Assembly (NCBI RefSeq): GCF_000002865.3
Contig: NW_001865046.1
Span: 3,113-67,112, forward strand
Origin: Monosiga brevicollis MX1
Taxonomy: Eukaryota; Opisthokonta; Choanoflagellata; Craspedida; Salpingoecidae
Length of the DNA: 64,000 nt
Reading direction: 5' to 3'
A program made the translations under genes and the position numbers. The stretch's first letter is position 1, and each line of letters begins with the position of its first letter. Below are positions 17,311 through 27,848 of this stretch, piece after piece. The notes under the pieces are model-generated. The model was not told the origin of the DNA and made no database searches. It saw only the letters and a list, made by a program, of their open reading frames with translations.

Positions 17311-20300
17311 TCAACACTGCACGATATTCATGTTCAGCGTGTAAGTGTTGGTGGCGTTGCGAAAACCGAAGATGTACAGCTGCGCAAGTTGGTCGGATGT
17401 GCTGATACCCACATACACCTCATTGTCAGTCGCGGAATTGACGGGTGTGTTAACGCCATTCAAAGTGACCGCCATGTCCAGGTCGCCAACGGCGTGTTCA
17501 AACTCAAGCAGAATATCAAGGCCACCGGATTGGCAGACGGGAATGATGAACACGTCCACGTCACCGTATTCGCAGATGGCTAGTCCTTGCAAGGCCACGT
17601 CGGTGGCAATCATTGTGGCCGTGGCCACAGAATCATTTGGCTCGAGTGCCGAGTCGGGACAACTTGAACTGCTTGTTGTCGCTGCCATTGTCGTTGTCCT
17701 ATCTGCTGAAGCATTGGTTGCCAAAGGAAGCGTGCGCTCCTGAGTGGTTGATGATTCTGGGGTCAGGCTGGGCGTCATGACGGTTGGGACACAGCCCGTC
17801 GTGATGATCGAAAGGTTGTAGGTGTTTGTATCGCCGAGAAACCCAATGACGGATATGGTCGCATCCGCATCCCGTCCAAGGGTGTTTGTTAACATGACTG
17901 ATTCATCGTCTGTTTCTGATAGACTTTGATCGAGAAGAGATGCAAGTCTGAGCGTCAGGTCCAGGTCACCAAAGGAGTGCAAAAAAGCTATGGTCACCTG
18001 GACTGTCCCGCCCGCACACACTGGAACAACATAGGTATCGTCGGGTTCATTCGAGCACACTGTGAGTCCAGTCATAGCCAGGTTGGGACTCAGCAGTGCT
18101 GGTGATGTAGGGCTGTTTGGTTCCAGCACGTCCGGGCTGCATGAGCATCCTGGGGCAGGAAAGGTGGCTGCACACGATGAACTGGTTGTGCTGCTTGGTG
18201 ATGTATTTGCGGTCGTTGTGCTTGCTGGCATGTTCGTTGATGCCATCCCTGTGGGCGACATGGAGGTGACGGACGTGGTGCTCGCGATGCTCGATGTGGT
18301 CGATGTGGTAGATGTGGTTGATGTGGTAGATGTGGTGGTCGTGGCAGATGTGGTCGATGTGGTGGTCGTGGCAGATGTGGTCGATGTGGTGGTCGTGGCA
18401 GATGTGGTCGATGTGGACGAGGTGGTCGATGTGGTAGAAGTGGTTGATGTGGTAGATGTGGTCGATGTGGTCGATGTGGTCGATGTGGTCGAGATGGTCG
18501 AGGTGGTCGAGGTGGCAGATGTGGTCGAGATGCTTGATGTGGTAGATGTGGTAGAAGTGGTAGATGTGCTTGATGTACTCGACGTGCTCGAGGTGCTTGA
18601 TGTGCTTGATGTACTCGAGGTGCTCGAAGTACTCGAGGTGCTCGAAGTACTCGAGGTGCTCGAAGTACTCGAAGTGCTCGAAGTACTCGATGTACTCGAG
18701 GTGCTTGATGTGCTTGATGTACTCGAGGTGCTTGATGTGCTTGATGTACTCGAGGTGCTCGAGGTGCTTGATGTGCTCGAGGTGCTCGAGGTGGTAGATG
18801 TGCTTGATGTACTCGACGTGCTCGAGGTGCTTGATGTGCTTGATGTACTCGAGGTGCTCGAAGTACTCGAGGTGCTCGAAGTACTCGAGGTGCTCGAAGT
18901 ACTCGAGGTGCTCGAAGTACTCGAAGTACTCGAGGTGCTTGATGTGCTTGATGTACTCGAGGTGCTCGAGGTGCTCGAGGTGCTCGAGGTGCTCGAGGTG
19001 CTCGAGGTGCTCGAGGTGCTCGAGGTGCTCGAGGTGCTCGAGGTGCTCGAGGTGCTCGAGGTACTTGACAGCGTGGTTGTCGTAGACGTGGGCTCAATGC
19101 CAGGCAAATCTTGCGCAAACAGACTGATAGAACAGGCGCCTTGGTTGAGCAGTGTCGATGCCGAGTTTTCAATACATTCCTCCACTTGTCGTGCCACCTG
19201 CTTGTCGACAGGCGCCGAGCATGAGCACATCGGACAGGTTGCCAGCACCATAAGCAGGGCAAAACGCTGACCTTGCTTTTGCGGACAGGGACTGATACTT
19301 TGTATTGGGAAAAGCCAGTTGCACTTGGACTGGCAAAAACGAGGTCAGTCGCGTTCCTCAACATCACCTGACAGGGCTGAGGCAACAGTGTTGGCATCAA
19401 GGCTGATTGATGGTGGTTGTAACATGACTGGCACAGGCAGTACGGACACAAACCTTTTTGACAGAGATGCACTTGTCCACCACGCTGCGAGACAAGTTGA
19501 AGATGGCCAGTTGATCGTTGGCAGTCAGCTGAGCTCCACGCCTTCCGTCACAGACCGCCGCAAAGCTGGCCTGGGTGGCATTTAAGTTGACGCAGCAGAG
19601 AGTCAGATCGGACACCCATCACCTCGCTTGATTGATGCAAGTGCAACGGGCAAGTCTTTTACCTGAGTTTTCATGCGAGTGTCATCGCGTTGAGTGCAGG
19701 GTTTGAACCAGACGCAAGCTTGAGATGCTTCATCACTAATGCAGTAGCGGGCGCGCAGACACGAGAGTCCTTGCGGGTCGCGGCACGGCACCAAGGTTGT
19801 GCACTTGCAGCGCCCAGCTAGAATCAAACACGAGCGAGTCAAGGAGAGGCTGTCGTGGTCAGGCTGAAGATGCGCCATTGTTTTGCTCAAAACTTGACGA
19901 GCACGACACGCGGTATACATAACAATAACAAAAACACTTGCGCCCACACGGGCGAGGGTGAGCATCGTACCAACAGCGGCAAAGGCAAAACCGCTGGCAA
20001 AGCCAGTCTCCACGGTGTAGCCGCCTTCGGCGCGTTTGATTTTGAAGCCTTGACCGTTGTTATCCTGTCGGAACGGTAGCATAAGCGGCGTGAGCTACAC
20101 ATACAAGAGCGCAGCCCATGACTCGATGGACGTTCGACAGGACACGGCTCCTGACCTCAAAGGCAATTAGGCGCTCGAGGGAAACGAAATTATCGCCAGT
20201 GTGAGCAGTTGGGCTCGGCGTGGTAGTCGAGGGCACATGAGTGGTTGGGAGACGGGTAGCGGTGGTGGTGGGTGAAGCTTGACCGAGAATGCAGAGGCAA

Positions 20301-20368
20301 GCGAGGAGGAGGCTCAAGACGCGCCGCGCACCAACGCACGGCAAAGCATGCACAGCAGCCCAAACCAT
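17311..20368 (-). CDS. Secreted S/T-stalk protein with two PPC-like domains (paralogue A)
   Basis: Likely an extracellular or cell-wall/theca-type protein (inference). The start at 20368 gives an N-terminal hydrophobic segment (ARRVLSLLLACLCILGQA). Exon 1 runs 20368-20156, exon 2 20064-19971 (YTVETGFASGFAF), exon 3 19817-19663 (RCKCTTLVPCRDPQGLSCLR), then an FAAVCDGRRGAQL exon, a PCQVMLRNATDLVF exon and the last large exon ending at 17311. The last exon holds VARQVEECIENSASTLL, then about 260 residues of STS and TTS repeats. Two domains follow with the bacterial pre-peptidase C-terminal (PPC) pattern: LEPNSP...YVVPVC...FGDLDLTLRL and LEPNDS...DVDVFIIPVC...VGDLDMAVTL. There is no protease domain and no C-terminal membrane helix. 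All modules are shared with the gene at 21222-23499, so the two are tandem paralogues. Confidence 0.75.
18293..19065 (-). repeat. 9-nt tandem repeat encoding a Ser-Thr-Ser stalk
   Basis: On the coding strand the units AGCACCTCG / AGTACTTCG and relatives repeat with a 9-nt period, each encoding Ser-Thr-Ser. Higher-order blocks of 30-60 nt recur. Toward the C-terminal side the units change to ACCACATC-type codons encoding TTS. The opposite strand stays open as a DVV/LEV repeat because the unit length is a multiple of three. Confidence 0.9.
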
Positions 20369-21221
20369 GCCGACGAACAGACTCAACACGCCAAGAACGA
20401 GATGGGCAAGTCACTCATCCAAGGCCAGGCACACTTTGTGGGACACAACGTTGATAGGATCAAGAAAGCGCCGATCGAACAGAGTCGCGGCCATTTGCTG
20501 TCGGAAATGGCGAGGCTTGGTCCATGACGCGATGCCACATGCGCACCCCGCGAGGCACGCACAAGCCACCGCAACGCATGACTCCTACCCCCACCCACCA
20601 CCACCACCACCCCTTTCCTTGCCCACACACACACACACACAGCAACTAGACCAGCCGTACCCTGCACCGACCCCGACCAGCTGACGCACACTTGCCCGCC
20701 AACCACAGGCATTTCCTTGCAACCGAGTCAACTGGCACCGCCCCTCCCTCGTATTGTCAGCATGTCATACTTTATAGCCGTTACAAAATGGGCTGTTCTG
20801 CCATCTGGGCGTTATGGCGAGGTGTCGGGTGTTCGGTGTTCGGGTCATGGATGCTGTTTACAATCCCGATGTTGTTCATGATCTTGACCTAGGTCAGCTT
20901 GCGCCCCTGGATGAGGCGGGGGGCTTGTATCATTCTCAAAACCGGGGACAGGTGTTTTGTCGCAGAAAACCGACACGGAGACACAAACACACACGTGTGC
21001 ACACCAACACAACACACTCGCGCCGAATTGCGACCATTAGATGGACGCGAGCAAGCGTCGAGCCCAGTGAAACTTGGTGGCGGGTTTTAGCCACGCAACC
21101 AATTCAACTATACAATGGACCTTTTGGAGCGTTTCATTCATTCGATTTCATGCGCGATGGCGGTCAGAATAATTAAAATGAGAATTGTGCGCTTGGACCC
21201 TCGCTTGGCTGGTCGCAAGCT
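20369..21221. other. Intergenic region upstream of paralogue A
   Basis: This stretch must hold the promoter of the gene at 17311-20368 and the 3' UTR of the gene at 21222-23499. A short (CA)n run lies at about 20623-20641. No further element was recognised. Confidence 0.5.
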
Positions 21222-23499
21222 TCAACAGCCCAAGAGACGAACATCGAGTTCATAGGTATTAACGGCATTAACGTAGCCATAGACCTTGATGAGGGCGGTT
21301 TGATTAGAGAAGCTGGGACCAATAAAAGACTCGTTGTCCGAGGCCGAGATGCCATTGGTTGTCAATCCGTTGAGGCGGACAGTCATGTCCAAGTCGCCGT
21401 CGGCATGCCGAAAGCGGACGTCCACTTGAAGCTTGCCATTGGCACAGACGTCCACGACATAGACGTCCTCATCGCCGCTGAAACAAATTTCCAAATCAAA
21501 CCATGAAGTGTTGCCGAGAAGTGTCGTGGCGGTTGCCTCCGAGTCATTTGGTTCAAATTGGCTGTCTGTGCAGACCTTTTGTTGGCAGTGCGAGACGGTG
21601 ATGCTGAGATTGTACGCATTGGTTTTGCCACCAAAGCTGCCAATCTCGAGGAGACCGGTCGTTGGAGTTTGCAATGGGCTCACGACAAGGGCAAACTCAT
21701 CATCCGTGGAGCTGGCCCGATCAATGACAAGATCGGCCACTTGCAAACGCATGTCAAGGTCACCCAAAGCATGAGAGAAGAAGAGTCCAATTGCAACGCG
21801 CCCTCGCGCGCATATGGGAAACTGGAAGGCGTCCACATCATGAGGACCACAGATAGAGAGCCCAGTGGCTGTCAGATTGGGACTGACTGAAAGTGGGGCG
21901 AGTCTGTCGTTTGGCTCAAACCTATCTTCAGCGCAAGTCGGAGCGGGCAGGGACGTGGACGTAGGCGCGGGTTCCGTGGGTCGAGACGTCAACCTCGGCG
22001 TCGGCGTTGGCGGAGACCTTGACGTAGACTTGGGCCGAGACCATGATGTGGACGTAGGCGTGGGTGTAGCTTCGGACTTGGGTGTTGGTGCAGTAGTCGA
22101 CTTGGAAACGGACTCTGCTGTAGATGTGGACGTGGACGTGGACGTGGACGTGGACGTGGACGTGGACGTGGACGTGGACGTCGATGTCGATGTCGATGTC
22201 GATGCCGATGTCAATGTCGATGTCGATGTTGATGTCGATGTCGATGTCGATGTCGATGTCGATGTCGATGTCGATGTCGATGTCGATGTCATCGAGGTCA
22301 GAGTTTTTGGAACGTCTGGGAGTGAGGAAGGATGCGCGCTGATGGTGCAGCCTTGACGCGTTCGTAGGCGGGCGCTAGCTTTGGCCAGGCACTTGAACAG
22401 GCGGCGAGCATCCTGTTCATCAAAAGACAAATGCATCAGGCGAATGGGGATAAAAACAAGGACTTGCACACATGCGTGGGGTGCGGAGAAGGTGAAGAAC
22501 CAGTTTGCCAGCTGCATAGTACTCCATGCACACGGGCAATGCGGTACCTTGGCAGCCAGAACGGCGACTTGGAGAGTGTAGATGCCCCCGACGTTGGCAT
22601 TGGCAAAGTGTAGATGGTCCTCACTGCCCAGCGCAACACGGCAGGGCTAAACAGGAGGGTTGGCGGCCCACAACAATACGCAGGTACGAATGGGTCAGCG
22701 CCAAAGGACCTTGTCAAAGCGTGGCACAGGACACCTGAGGTTTTGGTTGGCATCAATTATTTACCTTTGTGAGACGCCGACATTGATCAAGAACCGCACG
22801 CAGGCGCCCGTATATGTGGGAGCGTTCGATGGCCATGAGCGTAGACCTGTCCGCACCAACACAGGCGGCGTAGAATGTAAACTGCACGGCACGGGACGGG
22901 CAAGGTTAGCCGGCAGCGAAATCTGAGATGCTGGGCGTGTGATCCCGCCACATTTCTGCCAAGGAAGGTTGGCATAACAAAATCAAGAACAAAATCAAGG
23001 GTTGAGGGATGTACCAAGACCTACCGTGCTCGACATTGGGGTATCGTCGTCTTGCGTGCAAGGCTTGAAGTCGATACAGGGCTTGCTGTCATCGCCAAAG
23101 CAGTGGCGGGCACGCAGGCAGGTCAGGGTATCGGGATCATGACAGGGTACGAGGTTGGTGCACTTGCAGCGTCCCACTGTGACGCAGCCGAGGGCGTTAA
23201 AACGGTGAGACCTTGTGGCAAGCGTACGGCCAATGCGGCAGGGGCATTGAAGTACTTACGTGCTGGGGCGAGGGTCCAGCCGGTTGCAAACCCATACTCG
23301 AGCGCATAGCCGGCTCGGCTGGCGCGCAGCTTGACGCCCTGGCAGCGGTTCTGGTCGTTGCAGCAGCGGCTCTGGTCGTTGCAGCAGCGGCTCTGGTTGT
23401 GGGCAGGAGCCTTGTCGCGTCGCTGCTGCCGCGCCCAGTGTCGAGCCAAAGGGCGACCAGTAGCGCCAGCAACAGGCAGCGCACAACCGACAATGCCAT
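21222..23499 (-). CDS. Secreted S/T-stalk protein with two PPC-like domains (paralogue B)
   Basis: This has the same module order as its downstream neighbour. The start at 23499 gives a signal-like MALSVVRCLLLALLVALWL. The next exons read CQGVKLRASRAGYALEYG, then RCKCTNLVPCHDPDTLTCLR (about 23177-23030), then FYAACVGADRSTLMAIE (about 22880-22760), then a CRVALGSEDHLHFANA exon. The terminal exon begins near 22520 (LANWFFTFSAP) and contains DARRLFKCLAKASARL, a Ser-Thr dipeptide stalk and a Pro/Ser/Thr linker. Two PPC-like domains follow: FEPNDR...VDAFQFPIC...LGDLDMRLQV and FEPNDS...EDVYVVDVC...DGDLDMTVRL. It ends at 21222. Exon 1 runs into an AGAGCCGCTGCTGCAACGACC repeat where the splice site is ambiguous. 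Confidence 0.75.
22120..22289 (-). repeat. 6-nt tandem repeat encoding a (Ser-Thr)n stalk
   Basis: On the + strand GACGTG units give way abruptly to GATGTC units at about 22182, with a few variants (GATGCC, AATGTC, GATGTT). The coding strand reads CACGTC / GACATC and encodes alternating Ser and Thr. Confidence 0.9.
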
Positions 23500-24937
23500 C
23501 TCATCAACTCTCCTCCGTGCGTCGGGCAAAAGAAAAATTGCGGGACACGCTGCGGCGCGCGGTGCGCGCGCCGTTTGCTTGAGCCAGCCAGCTTTGGTAA
23601 CATGAGCAAACCCTTGCCTCGACCCTTCTCGACCCACCATGCCCGTGCACTTGCGCATGTCTGATGGTGGACTCTTGCCAGCCCAAACTCTACCGAGAAG
23701 TACAAGCCTAGGCCTCATTGCGGCGTTTGTAAAGAGTCTGGACAAGACCTTGACTCCTTTTGACCTACGACGCGACTGTCACGGACAAAGTATTGCTGGT
23801 TTTGAAAATCATTTCGTTAAGAACGTTGCAACCACGGTTGACCATGATCCAGATCTCCATGTGTGGTGGTGGGTGAGGCGGTGAGGAAGCAGCAGCTATC
23901 ACGGGGGGATGCGGCGCTTCTCTTGATGGAGCAGGGCCTCCGCTGCACGCAGGCACCACCGACTTGCTTGCAGCGCACGGGCAAGTCATCCGCGTCTTAT
24001 TGTTAACAACCCTCTTTAAGTTGTATTTGTGCCCACCAAAACTACCAAATGTACCACCGTTATGGAATGTAGGTTTGTTTTGTCACACATCGTCACACTT
24101 TTGTGATAAAATCTGACTTTTGACACACTTTTTTGATGTTGATTCTTCATGATGATTGCAAACACCGCTTGTTGTACGCTTTTCAGGTGTTGCCCCCTCA
24201 CTCCTTCTCTGTTTTCCTTACTCTCTCACGCCTTCTTGCTCTCTCTCTTCTTCTCTCTCTCTGTCTTTCTTTATTGACGTGTTCACACTCGAGTGACATG
24301 TTTTGCTGGGATTGTTACCGTGTTTGCCACACTTGTATGCAGATGTGACAAACATTACACCGGCATCAAACACAAACATTTGCGAACGACCTGATGCTTG
24401 ACACTTGCAGGTGCTCACCCTCACGCTCTTCCACCACCACCCCTGCTCACCTCAACCTCTGCTCACAACGCAAACTTCATGCCAAAACACCCTAACCCTT
24501 CATACCAACCTCACCCCCCTCTAAACACCCGACCCCCGCTCATCCACCCCTCTGCTTGCTTTGCTCCCCGTGGTGATACTTTTTTTTTTGGTCGTTTTTT
24601 ATTTGCGCGCGATAAGGTACGGCCCCCCTCGATCGTGTGCCCTTCGCCCCGCCTCCCTCTCCCGCCTTCCTCCGTGCGAGCCCAGCAAGCTCTGTTTTCG
24701 AGGTTGCCTTCGTCTTCGTCCTTGTCTCTGTGCCTCCCTTCTTTTCCCCTTCTCTTCGGCTTCTTCCTCGCCGATCGCTTTTTCTGCTTGATTCCGCGCG
24801 GGGGAGGAAGCAACATTGCCTTCTTCGATATCTGCCTCTTGCCGTCTTTGCCGCGCTCACTAGGGCCCCCGATCGCGTCTTGCCGCTGGTGGTTGGTGGG
24901 GTTCAACGTGGCAGGGAGTGTTGCCGACGTTTTCAAC
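23500..24937. other. Intergenic region, no gene recognised
   Basis: It separates two divergently transcribed genes. It contains short open frames on both strands, a pyrimidine-rich part (about 24200-24300 and 24640-24800) and an A/T-rich patch near 24050-24150. A + frame at 23639-23884 has no recognisable domain. The last 250 nt are probably the 5' UTR/promoter of the esterase gene. Confidence 0.5.
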
Positions 24938-26650
24938 ATGCTGACCAAGACCTTTGTTGCCCTGGCCTGCCTGGCTGCCACTGCCGTATGTTGCTGCTCC
25001 CCCGACGCGGCTCCGAAATTTGATTCGCGCCGCCATGGACACGAGGTCACCTCGGCCCTGCCCTAAACTCACAACGCCACCCTACGCTCACCATGCTCAT
25101 GCTGTGCAATCGCAGACGGCCTCCTGGCCCGATATTCAAGTGAGCTCGCAGAATGTGACCGTCTCGGGTCTCAGTGCCGGCGCTTTCTTTGCCGTGCAGT
25201 ACCATGTGGCCTTTTCTGCCTCCATCACCGGCGCCGGCATTGTGGCCGGCGGCCCCTACTACTGCGCCGAGGACGAGATGGCCGAGGCCCTCACAAGTAC
25301 GTTTCCCGAAATCCCAACCGCTCCCGTCTAAAACGCCGACTAGTCCTTGCGTCGCTCACCTTTGTACCTCAATGTGCGCCACAGTGTGCATGAACACTCC
25401 CGAGATGATCAACCTGGAACGCCTCTACTCGGCCACCGAGGGTTTTGCGGCCAGCAAGTCGATTGATGCCACCTCCAACATGGCCTCGGACAACGTCTAC
25501 CTTTACTCAGGCACCAACGACCACGTCGTCAACTCGGCTGCCATGCACAAGCTGCAAACCTGTGCGTGCTCCGCGCATGCTCCCATCTTGTCGGCGCTGT
25601 GTTGCCCGGTGCTTATCGCCTTGCCGTGCCATCGATACGCTCTCTAGACTACGAGCACTACGTCACCAATGGTAACATTACTACCGAGTACACTGTCGAC
25701 TCGGCCCACGGCATGCCCACCCTTGACTACGGCAACCCTTGCAGCCTTCAGGGCGAGCCCTACATTCAGAAGTGCGAGTACGATGGTGCTGGCCACATCC
25801 TCCAGGTGCGGCCTGTCAAGGGATCTCGAGCTTGATCTGCCACCTTTTTGTCTGGATTGTTTCACAAAGCACTTACAACCCCCTTGCTTCTGACCACCCC
25901 TGTTCCCTCTGCGTCAGACCCTGTACGGCACTCTGAACCCCCGTGGCACCGCCTCGGACAGCAACATCATCTCCTTTGATCAGACGGCCTTTGGCAGCGC
26001 TGATGCCCTCCTTGGCCCGACTGGGTATGTTCTTCGCCTCCATGACATGCCTTGGCACCTGCCTGGAAAGGCCAGCTCACAAAGGAAAACCCCCCAAATC
26101 ATGCATGTGTTGGCGCGCAGTTACATGTATGTGCCCACGGCCTGCCGCAATGCTTCTGCTTGCCGCCTCCACATTGTCTTCCACGGCTGCCAGCAGCAGA
26201 TTGAGCGCATCCATGTACGTTGACCCCTTTGATCAACAACGGCTGGAGAGTGAGGCGCGCGCCGACAACATCACTTGATTGCCACCACCCAAACTCACCC
26301 TGACATGTTTGATCGCGTGACGCGCAGGAGGACTACATCAAGCACACCGGCTACAATGAGTGGGCTGAGTCCAACAACCTCGTCATTCTGTACCCTCAGT
26401 GCAAGGCCACCGAGCTCGTACGTCATGGCTTGGCAACCGCTGGCTGCAAGTGTGACTCACGGGCTTTGCTGTGTTTTGTGTCGATGGGGCTCACGCTTGC
26501 GCCTCGTGTGTGCCCGCGTTACAGGTTGGCAACCCCAACGCCTGCTTCGACTGGTGGGGCTACACCAACAAGCAGTACGCCACCCAGAATGGCTCCCAGA
26601 TGAAGGTTATCCGCGCCATGCAGGACAAGCTCACTGGTGCCTCCAAGTAA
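24938..26650 (+). CDS. Secreted PHB-depolymerase-type serine esterase
   Basis: An alpha/beta hydrolase of the esterase/PHB depolymerase family, expected to cleave short-chain polyesters or similar esters outside the cell. Eight exons: 24938-24985 (signal peptide MLTKTFVALACLAATA), 25116-25296, 25385-25561, 25648-25805, 25918-26024, 26121-26214, 26327-26417 and 26525-26650 (TAA). The nucleophile elbow is SGLSAGAFFA in exon 2, the acid is in LYSGTNDHVV in exon 3 and the histidine is in DSAHGMPT in exon 4. This order and spacing match the fungal single-domain PHB depolymerase pattern. The C-terminal half carries RLHIVFHGCQQQ and ACFDWWGYTNKQYATQNG, a conserved block of PHB depolymerase-like proteins. 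There is no separate substrate-binding domain. All junctions join in frame. Confidence 0.88.
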
Positions 26651-26943
26651 AGACTTGACCCCACCTGTTCTTCCCTTGGCTTGGGAAGAAGCCCTGCGCG
26701 CTCCATATACTGCCAGCGCCAGCCCTACAAACCAAATTGAAAGCCTTAGAGTTGCCTTCCGCTTCCCGTCCCGTCCCCTCCAAACGATGACCCCTTGCCC
26801 AAAGATGAGCATGCCCTCCTGCCCTTCCTTGATCTGAGATACCACTGGCTTGAAGCCTCCTTCCTCCCCATTCCATAATAACATGAAGCTGTTAGAAAAA
26901 AACTCGAGTTGATCTCTTTCTCTCTTCTCTCTTCTCTCTCACT
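26651..26943. other. Intergenic flank before the gap
   Basis: The 3' flank of the esterase gene, ending in a CTCTT-rich run that abuts the gap and probably caused the assembly break. Nothing else was recognised. Confidence 0.5.
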
Positions 26944-27717
26944 NNNNNNNNNNNNNNNNNNNNNNNNNNNNNNNNNNNNNNNNNNNNNNNNNNNNNNNNN
27001 NNNNNNNNNNNNNNNNNNNNNNNNNNNNNNNNNNNNNNNNNNNNNNNNNNNNNNNNNNNNNNNNNNNNNNNNNNNNNNNNNNNNNNNNNNNNNNNNNNNN
27101 NNNNNNNNNNNNNNNNNNNNNNNNNNNNNNNNNNNNNNNNNNNNNNNNNNNNNNNNNNNNNNNNNNNNNNNNNNNNNNNNNNNNNNNNNNNNNNNNNNNN
27201 NNNNNNNNNNNNNNNNNNNNNNNNNNNNNNNNNNNNNNNNNNNNNNNNNNNNNNNNNNNNNNNNNNNNNNNNNNNNNNNNNNNNNNNNNNNNNNNNNNNN
27301 NNNNNNNNNNNNNNNNNNNNNNNNNNNNNNNNNNNNNNNNNNNNNNNNNNNNNNNNNNNNNNNNNNNNNNNNNNNNNNNNNNNNNNNNNNNNNNNNNNNN
27401 NNNNNNNNNNNNNNNNNNNNNNNNNNNNNNNNNNNNNNNNNNNNNNNNNNNNNNNNNNNNNNNNNNNNNNNNNNNNNNNNNNNNNNNNNNNNNNNNNNNN
27501 NNNNNNNNNNNNNNNNNNNNNNNNNNNNNNNNNNNNNNNNNNNNNNNNNNNNNNNNNNNNNNNNNNNNNNNNNNNNNNNNNNNNNNNNNNNNNNNNNNNN
27601 NNNNNNNNNNNNNNNNNNNNNNNNNNNNNNNNNNNNNNNNNNNNNNNNNNNNNNNNNNNNNNNNNNNNNNNNNNNNNNNNNNNNNNNNNNNNNNNNNNNN
27701 NNNNNNNNNNNNNNNNN
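26944..27717. other. Assembly gap (774 N)
   Basis: An unbroken run of N. It hides the 5' exons and promoter of the cullin gene and the rest of the intergenic region. Open frames through it are meaningless. Confidence 1.
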
Positions 27718-27848
27718 TTCGCAACCGCACACGCACCGTCGGCCCGTTCGCAGGCACCTTCGTGGCTGCTGCTCTGATGCCCGGCGCGCCCAAGCTTGCC
27801 GTCCCTCCTCTGCTTGACCACTGCACCCGTTTGCCTGCTGCCATTAGC

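Noticed and set aside
18062-19270. 402-codon + frame of Asp-Val/Leu-Glu-Val repeats
   Set aside because: It is the reverse complement of the Ser-Thr-Ser stalk; the 9-nt unit keeps all frames open. The minus-strand frame is tied to conserved flanking domains.
21865-22356. 163-codon + frame of Asp-Val repeats
   Set aside because: It is the shadow of the Ser-Thr stalk of the minus-strand gene.
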